Assembly: GCF_031846485.1 (NCBI RefSeq) | Contig: NZ_JAVRHQ010000003.1 | Span: 124,001-188,000 of the forward strand | Length of the DNA: 64,000 nt | Source of the DNA: Autumnicola tepida | GTDB taxonomy: Bacteria > Bacteroidota > Bacteroidia > Flavobacteriales > Flavobacteriaceae | Reading direction: 5' to 3' | Shown: positions 33,507-41,781 of the stretch, one piece after another | Position numbering within the stretch: position 1 is the stretch's first letter | Layout: each line of letters starts with the position of its first letter | Notes under the pieces: model-generated | Databases searched by the model: none | What the model saw: the letters and a program-made list of their open reading frames with translations, nothing else | Told to the model about the DNA's origin: nothing | Position numbers and translations under genes: made by a program

Positions 33507-34540
33507 CAGGCTTCAACAGGCTTTTGATGAGCCCATTCATCAATCCACCTGGCCATTACGTTTACCCAGTCCTTCCTGTCATTCAAACAGGGAACAACAG
33601 TAAACTCCTCTCCCCCTACTTCATGGAAAATCTCTTTCCCTTCCATGGCTATTTCTTCTAAAGTTTCCAGGCAGTCAGAAACAAAAGCCGGAGTGACTAT
33701 GGCAAGTTTTTTCATGCCCTGCTTTCCAAATCTTTCAATGGTCCTGTCTGTATACGGCTGCAGCCATGGGTCAAACCCCAGGCGGGACTGGAAAGAAACA
33801 CTATAACTGTTCTCCTTTAACTCGAGATACTCGGCAACCAGTCTTGTGGTTTCAAAGCACTGGTGACGGTAACAAAACTGGTGCGCGGCCGAAGCTGTTT
33901 TACAACAGGAACCGTCGATCTTACAATGTGAACTGGTAATATCGCTCTTCCTGATGTGCCTTTCCGGCACCCCGTGATAAGAAAATAACAAATGCTGAAA
34001 ATCTATTCCTTCAAGTTTTTCTGAAATACTGTTGGCCAGCGTCCTTATATAATCGGGATGATTATAAAAAGGCGGCACCGTGGTGAATTTCATATCTGGA
34101 AAATGTTCCTTCCGAAGTTCTTCCGCTAAAACCAGGATGGTTTCTGTTGTGGCCATGGCAAACTGCGGGTAAAGCGGAAAAAGCAGTACCTCATCTACCC
34201 CTTTTTCGTGCAGTTCCCTGAGGCCTGACAAAATATTGGGCGTGCCATACCGCATGGCAAGGGCTATGGGCACCGAGGTAATATCATCAATTTTCTCCTG
34301 AAGCCTTTCAGACAGCACGATAAGTGGTGAGCCTTCTTCCCACCAGATGCGCTGGTAAGCTTCGGCCGATTTTTTAGGGCGGGTGTTAAGAACTATTCCT
34401 TTCACCAAAAGCGTTCGCGCCCAGTAAGGCACATCGATAACCCGCTCATCCATCAGGAATTCACCAAGATATTTTTTAACGTCTTTTGGATTGGTACTAT
34501 CAGGAGAACCCAAATTTACAAGGAGCACACCTTTACTCAT
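33506..34540 (-). CDS. hemH: Ferrochelatase
   Basis: The 344-residue enzyme inserts Fe2+ into protoporphyrin IX. It has GVLLVNLGSPD at the start, the active-site His in SYHGVPERHIR and the C-terminal metal-site region around PAFVSDCLETLEEI. A Cys cluster (206, 212, 213, 223, 228) lies mid-protein, which could hold an internal [2Fe-2S] cluster as in Myxococcus-type ferrochelatases. It is translationally coupled to the MATE gene. Confidence 0.95.
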   Translation of the reverse strand: MSKGVLLVNLGSPDSTNPKDVKKYLGEFLMDERVIDVPYWARTLLVKGIVLNTRPKKSAEAYQRIWWEEGSPLIVLSERLQEKIDDITSVPIALAMRYGTPNILSGLRELHEKGVDEVLLFPLYPQFAMATTETILVLAEELRKEHFPDMKFTTVPPFYNHPDYIRTLANSISEKLEGIDFQHLLFSYHGVPERHIRKSDITSSHCKIDGSCCKTASAAHQFCYRHQCFETTRLVAEYLELKENSYSVSFQSRLGFDPWLQPYTDRTIERFGKQGMKKLAIVTPAFVSDCLETLEEIAMEGKEIFHEVGGEEFTVVPCLNDRKDWVNVMARWIDEWAHQKPVEA

Positions 34541-34559
34541 ATCTTTTTCTTTTTCAGCA

Positions 34560-34567
34560 CAAAAATA
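34560..34567 (-). promoter_or_regulatory. -7 promoter element for hemH
   Basis: The minus strand reads TATTTTTG, matching TAnnTTTG, 19 bases before the hemH ATG at 34540. Confidence 0.55.
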
Positions 34568-34636
34568 GGACTATAAAATAAAGGCTAAAGCCCCGTTGCA
34601 TTATACTTTTTTATGGCCTTATAGAAGCTTTCCCAC

Positions 34637-35536
34637 CTATCCCGGGGAAGGCATGGACATAATATATTTCTTTGGAGTGGTGCCAAATTTCTTTTTAAAA
34701 GCCGCGATAAAGTGGCTGGAAGTGCTGTAACCCACCTTCAGGCCAACTTCATTTACATTGTACTCGCCGCTATCCAGCAACTTTCTGGCAAATTCCATTT
34801 TATAATCGAACAAAAAGCTATAAACGGAATCGCCGTAAATTTGCTTAAATCCTTCTTTTAGTTTCTTCAGGCTTAAATTTATTTCGTCTGCCAAGTCCTG
34901 CAAAGAAGGCGGCTCGGCCATTCGGGCAATCACAATATCCTTGGCTTTCCTTATTTTTAGAATATTTTCCTCATCACTTAAAAAAGGGCACTGCTCCACA
35001 TCGGGATCTTCTGTGCGGTTAAAATAAAGGCTGAGCAATTCGAAAGCCTTAGCCTTAAAATAGAGGTTTTTAATGCTGGGGGTTAGGTTAAAATTCATCA
35101 GCTGGTTCAGCACAATTGCCATGGAAGGAGACACAGGCGAGTCCTTATAATATTTTTTGTCCCGGTTTTCGGCACTTAGGAACGTGATATAATCGGCTTC
35201 CTGGGAGAAAAGCGAATGGAATTTTTTGATGGAAATCACCAGGGAAATAAGCCACGAATCTGCCGCTAATGACAAATTTAAAGGCAGGCTTCGCTGCGGG
35301 TTATACAGCAAAAGCGAATTCTCTTCTACCAACGGCAGCTCATAATTGCTGTTATTGAACAAAAATTTGCCATGGCCCTTTACGCTGAAGTGAAACTGGA
35401 TAAAACTACTATCTATCTCACGAACAAATTGTTGCGTTTCCTTACCGTCATTCTGGAACTTCAGCACAAAAAAACCCTCCTCCACCTTAATTTCCTCTAC
35501 AAAACCTACAGCGGTATTTTTTTCTCCGGAAACCAT
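34637..35536 (-). CDS. AraC family transcriptional regulator
   Basis: The 299-residue protein has an N-terminal sensing region without a clear named fold and a C-terminal AraC double helix-turn-helix (residues ~200-295; LADEINLSLKKLKEGFKQIYG, then NEVGLKVGYSTSSHFIAAFKKKFGTTPKKY). It is transcribed away from hemA, and the 200-base gap holds a perfect palindrome. It likely controls the heme operon; the signal is unknown. Confidence 0.88.
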   Translation of the reverse strand: MVSGEKNTAVGFVEEIKVEEGFFVLKFQNDGKETQQFVREIDSSFIQFHFSVKGHGKFLFNNSNYELPLVEENSLLLYNPQRSLPLNLSLAADSWLISLVISIKKFHSLFSQEADYITFLSAENRDKKYYKDSPVSPSMAIVLNQLMNFNLTPSIKNLYFKAKAFELLSLYFNRTEDPDVEQCPFLSDEENILKIRKAKDIVIARMAEPPSLQDLADEINLSLKKLKEGFKQIYGDSVYSFLFDYKMEFARKLLDSGEYNVNEVGLKVGYSTSSHFIAAFKKKFGTTPKKYIMSMPSPG

Positions 35537-35572
35537 AATCCTTAAAAATTATTATTTAGAACGAAATTAAAC

Positions 35573-35589
35573 AGCGAAAAATTTTCGCT
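35573..35589. promoter_or_regulatory. Palindrome between araC-type gene and hemA
   Basis: AGCGAAAA-A-TTTTCGCT is a perfect 8-bp inverted repeat with one central base. It lies 36 bases upstream of the regulator's ATG and 115 bases before the hemA promoter element. It may be an operator for autoregulation. AraC proteins more often bind direct repeats, so the binder is uncertain. Confidence 0.45.
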
Positions 35590-35704
35590 TTCATACTACC
35601 ACAAAAGTAAGGTATTTTCAGATCAGAGCCTTTATTTATATGATTATTATCACGAATCGACATATTTAGTACCTCCAGCGTTACTTTTTCCTTTTTCAAA
35701 ATAT

Positions 35705-35712
35705 TACTTTTG
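35705..35712 (+). promoter_or_regulatory. -7 promoter element for the hem operon
   Basis: TACTTTTG matches TAnnTTTG, 24 bases before the hemA ATG. The -33 region has no good TTTG, which fits a promoter that needs an activator such as the divergent AraC protein. Confidence 0.55.
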
Positions 35713-35736
35713 CTCCCCTAGACCCTAAATAGGTAC

Positions 35737-36993
35737 ATGGAAGATTTTCATATTTCAAAAGGAAAACATTTTTACACGATAGGCCTTAGCTACAAAAAGG
35801 CCGATGCCGAGATAAGAGGGCATTTTAGCCTTGATGAAGACGCCAAAATTAGGCTGCTGGAGCAGGCAAAGGAGGAAGGCATAGACGGCATCCTGGTGAC
35901 ATCTACCTGTAACCGCACCGAAATTTATGGTTTTGCACAACACCCGTTTCAACTTATAAAGCTGCTTTGCGAACACACTCACGGCACTGTGGAGGAATTC
36001 GAAAAGGTGGCGTATGTACATAAAAACAAGAAGGCAATCTCCCATATGTTTCGCGTGGGGACAGGCCTGGACAGCCAGATACTGGGTGATTTCGAAATTA
36101 TAAGTCAGTTAAAAACAGCTTTTATCCGCTCAAAGAAAATAGGAATGGCCAATGCATTTCTGGAAAGGCTGGTAAACGCGGTAATACAGGCCAGCAAGCG
36201 CATAAAAAACGAAACTGAAATTTCCAGCGGCGCCACTTCGGTGTCTTTTGCCTCTGTTCAGTATATTCTGAATAATATTGAAAATGTTTCAGAAAAAAAC
36301 ATTCTGCTCTTCGGTACCGGTAAGATTGGCAGGAACACCTGTGAAAACCTTATAAAGCATACTCAAAACGACCATATTACCCTTATAAACCGCACCAAGG
36401 ATAAGGCTGAAAAAATCGCAGGTAAATTTAACCTGGTGGTTAAGGATTATGCCGATTTGCAGGCCGAAATAAGGAAAGCCGATATTTTAATTGTGGCCAC
36501 GGGCGCGCAGAACCCCACCATTTCAAAAGAGCTTATCTACTGCAAAAAAGAGCTTTTAGTGCTGGATTTGTCTATTCCCAAGAATGTTTCAGAAGATGTG
36601 CAGGAAATCGAGAATGTGAAACTGGTGCACCTGGACCAGCTTTCCAAAATTACCGATGAGACGCTGGAACGAAGGAAACAGTTTATTCCGCAGGCCGAAA
36701 TCATCATAGGGGAGGTGGAAAACGACTTCAACAAATGGCTTGAAACCCGCAAATTCGCCCCTACTATTAAAGCCCTAAAGAAAAAATTACGGACGATGAA
36801 AGATGCCGAACTGGACTTTCAGCGTAAAAAAATAGCCGACTTTAATAACGAACAGGCTGAAATTGTTAGCAATCGCATCATTCAAAAGATTATGAAGCAT
36901 TTTGCCAACCATTTAAAAGAGGACACCAATACCACAGATGAAAGCCTCGAACTCATCCAACGCGTGTTTCAGCTTGAAGAGCTTCAAAAATGA
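35737..36993 (+). CDS. hemA: Glutamyl-tRNA reductase
   Basis: The 418-residue enzyme reduces glutamyl-tRNA to glutamate-1-semialdehyde, the first step of the C5 heme pathway. The catalytic Cys58 lies in TSTCNRTEIYG. The tRNA-recognition region carries GLDSQILGDFEI, the NADPH domain carries FGTGKIGRNTCENL, and a C-terminal helical dimerisation domain follows. Its stop overlaps the hemC start by four bases (ATGA). Confidence 0.96.
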   Translation: MEDFHISKGKHFYTIGLSYKKADAEIRGHFSLDEDAKIRLLEQAKEEGIDGILVTSTCNRTEIYGFAQHPFQLIKLLCEHTHGTVEEFEKVAYVHKNKKAISHMFRVGTGLDSQILGDFEIISQLKTAFIRSKKIGMANAFLERLVNAVIQASKRIKNETEISSGATSVSFASVQYILNNIENVSEKNILLFGTGKIGRNTCENLIKHTQNDHITLINRTKDKAEKIAGKFNLVVKDYADLQAEIRKADILIVATGAQNPTISKELIYCKKELLVLDLSIPKNVSEDVQEIENVKLVHLDQLSKITDETLERRKQFIPQAEIIIGEVENDFNKWLETRKFAPTIKALKKKLRTMKDAELDFQRKKIADFNNEQAEIVSNRIIQKIMKHFANHLKEDTNTTDESLELIQRVFQLEELQK

Positions 36994-37904
36994 ACAAAAT
37001 TATAAAAATTGGCACCAGGGACAGTGAGCTTGCCCTCTGGCAGGCAAAAACCGTACAGGCCGCGCTGGAGAAACTGGGCCATGAGAGCGAACTTGTACCG
37101 GTAAAATCTTCGGGAGATCTCAACCTGGACCAGCCACTTTACGAAATGGGCATTACGGGTATTTTCACCAAAACCCTCGATGTGGCCATGATTAAGGGCG
37201 ATATTGATATTGCCGTACATTCCATGAAAGATGTGCCCACCGCTCTTCCAAAGGGCATTGTGGAAGCCGCGGTGATGAAAAGGGCCAATTTTAAAGATAT
37301 CCTTGTACATAAAGGCCTTGATTTTTTAGAGGCTGAAGGTACCATTGCCACGGGAAGCCTTCGCCGCAAAGCCCAATGGCTGAACAAATATCCGGAACAT
37401 AAAGTTGTAGACCTTCGGGGAAATGTGAACACCCGAATGAATAAGCTGGAAGAAAACAGCTGGAACGGCGCTATTTTTGCTGCCGCAGGCCTGGAAAGAA
37501 TCGATCTAAAACCCGATAATTTTATTAACCTGGACTGGATGATTCCCGCTCCCGCCCAGGGCGCAATGCTGGTGGTGGCTATGGAAAAAGACGATTTTTG
37601 CAGGGACGCCCTAAATGCCCTTAACCATAGTAAAACAAAAATAGCCGTTCATATAGAAAGGGAATTTTTGAAGAAACTGGAAGGCGGCTGTACCGCGCCC
37701 ATTGGAGCGCTGGCAACTGTTAAGGACGAAATTGTGCATTTTAAAGGCGCGCTTTTCAGCATAGACGGGAAACAGAAATTTGAGATGGAAAAAGAAGTTG
37801 CTGTTGAAGAAGTTGAAGGCTTTGGAAGCCGCTGTGCAGAAGAAATCCTGGACAATGGCGGCCGGGAGCTAATGCTGGAGTTTAAAAAGGTGATGAAAAA
37901 ATAA
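36990..37904 (+). CDS. hemC: Porphobilinogen deaminase
   Basis: The 304-residue enzyme joins four porphobilinogens to hydroxymethylbilane. It starts with IKIGTRDSELALWQA and holds the dipyrromethane cofactor on Cys234 in GGCTAPIGA. ATGSLRRKAQW and LRGNVNTR supply the substrate-binding arginines. It overlaps hemA by four bases and ends three bases before hemD. Confidence 0.96.
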   Translation: MNKIIKIGTRDSELALWQAKTVQAALEKLGHESELVPVKSSGDLNLDQPLYEMGITGIFTKTLDVAMIKGDIDIAVHSMKDVPTALPKGIVEAAVMKRANFKDILVHKGLDFLEAEGTIATGSLRRKAQWLNKYPEHKVVDLRGNVNTRMNKLEENSWNGAIFAAAGLERIDLKPDNFINLDWMIPAPAQGAMLVVAMEKDDFCRDALNALNHSKTKIAVHIEREFLKKLEGGCTAPIGALATVKDEIVHFKGALFSIDGKQKFEMEKEVAVEEVEGFGSRCAEEILDNGGRELMLEFKKVMKK

Positions 37905-37907
37905 AAT

Positions 37908-38555
37908 ATGCCCACAATTCTTTCCACAAAAGTGCTTTCCCCCTCTCAAAAGCAACTTGTTTTAAATGGCGGGATTGGATTTGTGGAATATGATGCCATT
38001 AAGATCGATTTTACAGATTTTAACCTGGCTGCCCCTGTTAAAAATGCCATTGTTACCAGCAAAAATGCCGCTAAGGCCATTCAAACAAAAGGAATTTTGG
38101 CAGAAAAGTGCTTCTGCGTTGGCAATAAAACCTCGGCATATTTAAAGGTACATGGATACGAGGTTGTCGCAATCGAAAATTACGGAGCAGACCTGGCAAA
38201 GCTCATCTTTGAAAAGCACAGGGAAGAGAAGTTCACTTTTTTCTGCGGAAATAAAAGAAGGGACGAAATTCCTTCAGCTTTAAAAAAGCATCATATCGCT
38301 TTTGAAGAAATTGAAGTTTATAAAACAAGCCTGAATTTTCAACAATTTCAGCAGGAATTTGAAGGAGTGCTGTTTTTTAGTCCGAGTGCGGTACAGAGTT
38401 ACACCAAAAATAACAAATTGAAAGATTCAATCGCTTTTTGCATTGGGGAAACCACGGCTTCCGAAGCAAAAAAGCATACCGGAAATATTGTTGTTGCGAA
38501 CAGCCCCGGTATTGAAAATGTAATTGTACAGGTGGTGAAATATTTTAGAAGATGA
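37908..38555 (+). CDS. hemD: Uroporphyrinogen-III synthase
   Basis: The 215-residue protein matches the weakly conserved HemD family: two alpha/beta domains, with VTSKNAAKAI and VLFFSPSAVQSY at the expected places and CIGETTASEAKK near the end. It cyclises hydroxymethylbilane to uroporphyrinogen III. Its place after hemC supports the call. The operon is interrupted after it by a repeat and transposase cassette. Confidence 0.9.
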   Translation: MPTILSTKVLSPSQKQLVLNGGIGFVEYDAIKIDFTDFNLAAPVKNAIVTSKNAAKAIQTKGILAEKCFCVGNKTSAYLKVHGYEVVAIENYGADLAKLIFEKHREEKFTFFCGNKRRDEIPSALKKHHIAFEEIEVYKTSLNFQQFQQEFEGVLFFSPSAVQSYTKNNKLKDSIAFCIGETTASEAKKHTGNIVVANSPGIENVIVQVVKYFRR

Positions 38556-38565
38556 TATAATTATT

Positions 38566-38600
38566 AAACCTCACAGGTCTTTGAAAATCTGGCGGGTATC
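38566..38600. repeat. Degenerate REP-like palindrome after hemD
   Basis: AAACCTCACAGGTCTTTG is followed by AAAATCTGGCGGG. The left arm matches 13 bases of the perfect palindrome at 25320-25352, while the right arm has decayed. It lies 11 bases after hemD. Confidence 0.55.
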
Positions 38601-38638
38601 AAAGTTCGAACTCATGTAAATGGATTTAGGTAATTCAT

Positions 38639-38708
38639 ACCTACAAGGTCAAAAAAAGACCTTGCAGGATAGCAATAATTCCTGCAAGGTTTAAAAAACC
38701 TTGTAGGT
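38639..38708. repeat. REP-like double palindrome, upstream copy
   Basis: Outer arms ACCTACAAGGT (38639-38649) and ACCTTGTAGGT (38698-38708) are perfect reverse complements. Nested inside, ACCTTGCAGG (38659-38668) and CCTGCAAGGT (38681-38690) also pair perfectly. Each half can instead form its own hairpin around an A-rich loop. A direct copy lies at 39311-39377, on the other side of the transposase gene. Confidence 0.85.
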
Positions 38709-38744
38709 CCTAAATTAGCTAACCAAAGGTTTTAAGAAAAGCCA

Positions 38745-39296
38745 ATGAAACTGGAATCATTAATAGAAGATAAATACTATCACATCTACAACAGAGGGAT
38801 TAATGGTTGTATCATTTTTACCAATGATGCCAATAAGCAATATTTTCTAAATCTGTACAAAAAGTACCTTTCCACTTACGTCTCTACCTTCGCATATTGC
38901 CTTTTAAGCAACCATTTTCATTTTGTAATACGTATTGAAGCCGAGCCGAAATTAGTCACTCAGGCTTTTTCCAATTTATTTAATGCTTATGCCAAGGCTT
39001 TTAATAAACGGGAGGAAAGGACGGGAAGCTTATTTGAAAAACATTTTAAGAGAATTGAACTTACACAGGAAAAATACCTTCAAAGGCTAATTTTATATGT
39101 TCACTTGAACCCAAAAATGCACTTTGGAGAAGATTTTGAAAACTACAGCTTTTCTTCTTACTCTTCATTAATTTCGAAAAAAGAAACGCTTTTAAAACGA
39201 GAGGATGTGTTGAATTTATTTGAAAACAGGGAAAATTTTATAGATACTCATCAAATTAGAAATTTGGAAATAGAAGAAAAATTTAGACTTGAATAA
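38745..39296 (+). CDS. REP-associated tyrosine transposase (Y1, HUH family)
   Basis: The 183-residue protein has the Y1 transposase fold: EDKYYHIYNRGINGCIIF at the start, the HUH motif NHFHF (His57, His59), AYAKAFNKREERTGSLFEKHFKRI, and the putative catalytic Tyr118 in YVHLNP. These are the hallmarks of RAYTs, domesticated relatives of IS200/IS605 transposases that cut single-stranded REP hairpins. Key residues are intact. It lies 36 bases after one REP-like repeat and ends 14 bases before the other. Confidence 0.9.
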   Translation: MKLESLIEDKYYHIYNRGINGCIIFTNDANKQYFLNLYKKYLSTYVSTFAYCLLSNHFHFVIRIEAEPKLVTQAFSNLFNAYAKAFNKREERTGSLFEKHFKRIELTQEKYLQRLILYVHLNPKMHFGEDFENYSFSSYSSLISKKETLLKREDVLNLFENRENFIDTHQIRNLEIEEKFRLE

Positions 39297-39310
39297 TAAT
39301 TTAATTTAAA

Positions 39311-39377
39311 ACCTACAAGGTCAAAAAAGACCTCACGTTAGCAGAAACTCCTGCAAGGTTTACAAAACCTTGTAGGT
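39311..39377. repeat. REP-like double palindrome, downstream copy
   Basis: Outer arms ACCTACAAGGT (39311-39321) and ACCTTGTAGGT (39367-39377) pair perfectly. The right half keeps CCTGCAAGGT (39350-39359), while the inner left arm has changed (GACCTCACG instead of GACCTTGCAGG). It is in the same orientation as the copy at 38639. It lies 29 bases before hemE. Confidence 0.85.
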
Positions 39378-39406
39378 ATAAAAATTAAGAGAAAGAAGAC
39401 ATAAAT

Positions 39407-40429
39407 ATGATCAAAAACGATTTATTACTTAAAGCACTAAAAGGGGAAACGGTAGAAAGGCCCCCGGTTTGGATGATGCGCCAGGCGGGAAGGTACCTGC
39501 CCGATTTTATGAAGTTAAAAGAAAAATACGATTTCTTCACCCGTTGCCGCACTCCTGAACTTGCTACTGAAATTACCGTGATGCCCATCAGGCAAATTGG
39601 TCCGGATGCCGCCATTTTATTCAGCGATATCCTCGTGGTTCCGCAGGCCATGAACATCGAGGTACAAATGAAGCCCGGCGTTGGCCCCTGGTTGCCCAGT
39701 CCTGTACGCTCCCTGGAAGATGTGCAGAAGGTTCATGTGCCCAATGTGCACGAAGAACTTCAGTATGTTTTTGATGCCATAAAAATGACCAAACAGGAAC
39801 TTAATGATGAAGTGCCGCTGATCGGTTTTGCCGGTTCCCCATGGACCATTTTGTGCTATACCGTACAGGGAAAGGGTTCCAAAAACTTTGATCTGGCCAA
39901 AAAATTCTGCTTCACCAATCCGGCCGCGGCGCATGCCCTGCTTCAAAAAATTACCGATACCACCATCGCGTACCTCAAGGCAAAAGTGGCCGCAGGGGTA
40001 GATGCTGTGCAGCTTTTTGACTCCTGGGGCGGGATGCTCTCCCCTGCAGATTATCAAACCTTCTCCTGGAGGTATATGCAACAGATTATTGATGCTCTAA
40101 AAGGGCAGGTTCCGGTTATTGCCTACGGAAAAGGCTGCTGGTTCGCACTCAAGGAAATGTCAGAATCGGGTGCTGCGGCTCTGGGTGTAGACTGGACCTG
40201 TACTGCCCGGAACGCGCGTTATTTAAGCGGCGGGAGCATTACCCTGCAGGGCAATTTTGATCCTTCCAGGTTGTATTCGCCACCGGCGCAGATTCGTAAA
40301 ATGGTACACCAGATGATTGATGATTTTGGAAAAGACGCCTATATCGTCAACCTGGGCCACGGTATTTTACCCGATATCCCCGTTGAAAATGCCCGTGCTT
40401 TTGTAGATGCGGTTAAAGAATATAAATAG
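39407..40429 (+). CDS. hemE: Uroporphyrinogen decarboxylase
   Basis: The 340-residue enzyme decarboxylates uroporphyrinogen III to coproporphyrinogen III. The signature PPVWMMRQAGRYLP lies near the N-terminus, and GFAGSPWTILCY and the catalytic-site Asp region SDILVVPQAM follow. Length is typical. The RAYT-REP cassette lies directly upstream, so it is transcribed through that cassette or from a promoter within it. The unknown orf starts six bases after it. Confidence 0.95.
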   Translation: MIKNDLLLKALKGETVERPPVWMMRQAGRYLPDFMKLKEKYDFFTRCRTPELATEITVMPIRQIGPDAAILFSDILVVPQAMNIEVQMKPGVGPWLPSPVRSLEDVQKVHVPNVHEELQYVFDAIKMTKQELNDEVPLIGFAGSPWTILCYTVQGKGSKNFDLAKKFCFTNPAAAHALLQKITDTTIAYLKAKVAAGVDAVQLFDSWGGMLSPADYQTFSWRYMQQIIDALKGQVPVIAYGKGCWFALKEMSESGAAALGVDWTCTARNARYLSGGSITLQGNFDPSRLYSPPAQIRKMVHQMIDDFGKDAYIVNLGHGILPDIPVENARAFVDAVKEYK

Positions 40430-40434
40430 ACATT

Positions 40435-40830
40435 ATGTTGCGGAAAGGTTTTAAAGATGAAGAGGAGCAAAAACGAAACGAAGTTTTTGATGATTTGCTG
40501 GAGTGGGAAATGGTGCCTGATTTATGGGAAAAAGAGCAGCGTAAAAAATTAACCAACCGGCTTAAGGAAAAGCTTGACCTTGAACTGCAAAGCTTAGAAA
40601 ATTCAGCGCCACGGGAAATACTTGAAATACTTCAGGAAAAACATTTCCAGGCTTCAAATTATGAAAAATTGGGTGATCTTTTTCTTAAAATGGCTGAAGT
40701 TGAACCCGTAGAACTCGAAAGTTCGCTTGCCCAAAAAGCCTTGGCACTTTATCAGTATTCACAGCAGGAAAGCAAAACCTTTTCCTTCTCCCTTATTCAG
40801 AAAATGAACGATGCAAAATCCTTAATTTAA
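40435..40830 (+). CDS. Helical protein of unknown function between hemE and hemF
   Basis: I do not recognise this 131-residue protein. It is charged and almost wholly helical (RKGFKDEEEQKRNEVFDDLL at the start), with no signal peptide, membrane helix or cysteine. It starts six bases after hemE, and its TAA shares a base with the hemF ATG, so it is made together with both enzymes. A role in heme synthesis or in assembly of those enzymes is inferred from position only. Confidence 0.7.
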   Translation: MLRKGFKDEEEQKRNEVFDDLLEWEMVPDLWEKEQRKKLTNRLKEKLDLELQSLENSAPREILEILQEKHFQASNYEKLGDLFLKMAEVEPVELESSLAQKALALYQYSQQESKTFSFSLIQKMNDAKSLI

Positions 40831-41735
40831 TGAAGGAGCAATTCTATAAGTATATCGAGAACCTGCAGGACAGCATTACCTCTAAATTAGAAGAAATAGA
40901 CGGTAAGGCTAAATTTAAGCAGGATATCTGGAAACGTGCTGAAGGTGGCGGCGGAAGGACCAGGGTAATAGAAAACGGTGCTGTTTTTGAAAAAGGCGGG
41001 GTGAATATCTCGGCGGTACACGGCCCGCTTGCCCCCGCCATGCAAAAATATTTTAAAGTTGGGGAAGTCGATTTTTTTGCCTGTGGCTTAAGCCTTGTGC
41101 TGCATCCCAAAAATCCGATGGTGCCCACCGTGCATGCCAACTGGCGCTATTTCGAAATGTATGATAAAGATGGAACAACCATAGACCAGTGGTTTGGGGG
41201 AGGTCAGGATTTAACTCCCTATTATCTTTTTGAAGAAGACGCGGCGCATTTTCATCAGGTTTGCAAAACGGCCTGCGACAAATCGAATCCTGAATTTTAT
41301 CCGCAATACAAGAAAAAGTGCGATGAATATTTCTGGAATTCTCACAGGGATGAAGCCCGCGGAATCGGTGGGTTGTTCTTCGATTACTGCAAAGCTTCCG
41401 CAGAAATGAGCATAGAAGACTGGTATGGTTTTGTGACCCGGGTTGGAGACAGTTTCCTTGAAGCCTATGTTCCCATAGTTGAAAAACGCAGGGAACTGCC
41501 TTATTCTGAAGCACAGCGAAACTGGCAGGAAATTAGGAGGGGACGCTACGTAGAATTTAACCTTGTGCACGATAAAGGCACCCTGTTCGGGTTAAAAACC
41601 AATGGAAGGATTGAAAGCATTCTAATGAGCCTGCCACCCCACGTGCAATGGGTTTACGATCACCAGCCCAAGCCGGGAAGCGAAGAAGAAAAACTGGTAG
41701 AAGTGTTAATGGAACCAAGGGAGTGGGTTGAGTAG
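40830..41735 (+). CDS. hemF: Oxygen-dependent coproporphyrinogen-III oxidase
   Basis: The 301-residue enzyme converts coproporphyrinogen III to protoporphyrinogen IX using O2. The signature FGGGQDLTPYYLFEEDAAHFH and the segments HANWRYFEMY and RGRYVEFNLVHDKGT are present. It indicates aerobic heme synthesis. Its stop codon lies inside the first AGCTTTAAGC repeat that borders the four-helix-bundle cassette. Confidence 0.96.
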   Translation: MKEQFYKYIENLQDSITSKLEEIDGKAKFKQDIWKRAEGGGGRTRVIENGAVFEKGGVNISAVHGPLAPAMQKYFKVGEVDFFACGLSLVLHPKNPMVPTVHANWRYFEMYDKDGTTIDQWFGGGQDLTPYYLFEEDAAHFHQVCKTACDKSNPEFYPQYKKKCDEYFWNSHRDEARGIGGLFFDYCKASAEMSIEDWYGFVTRVGDSFLEAYVPIVEKRRELPYSEAQRNWQEIRRGRYVEFNLVHDKGTLFGLKTNGRIESILMSLPPHVQWVYDHQPKPGSEEEKLVEVLMEPREWVE

Positions 41736-41750
41736 CTTTAAGCTTAAAGC
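41734..41750. repeat. Left border repeat of four-helix-bundle cassette
   Basis: AGCTTTAAGCTTAAAGC overlaps the hemF stop codon and matches 15 of 17 bases of the repeat at 42139-42155. AATAAGCTCTATGC follows it. The motif is built from degenerate GCTTAAA-like units. Confidence 0.6.
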
Positions 41751-41781
41751 AATAAGCTCTATGCTTTTTTAAAATATTAAT

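Larger units (their letters stand above)
38639..39377 (+). mobile_element. RAYT-REP cassette inserted in the hem operon
   Basis: A REP-associated tyrosine transposase gene is bracketed by two directly repeated copies (about 70 bases) of the same double palindrome. The unit separates hemD from hemE, which are otherwise in one operon. This is the organisation of a REPtron: a single-copy transposase gene with flanking REPs that it may mobilise. Confidence 0.75.

Noticed and set aside
38639..38708. Possible CRISPR-like repeats near the transposase
   Set aside because: There are only two copies, they flank a gene rather than spacers, and no cas genes are present. They fit REP repeats.
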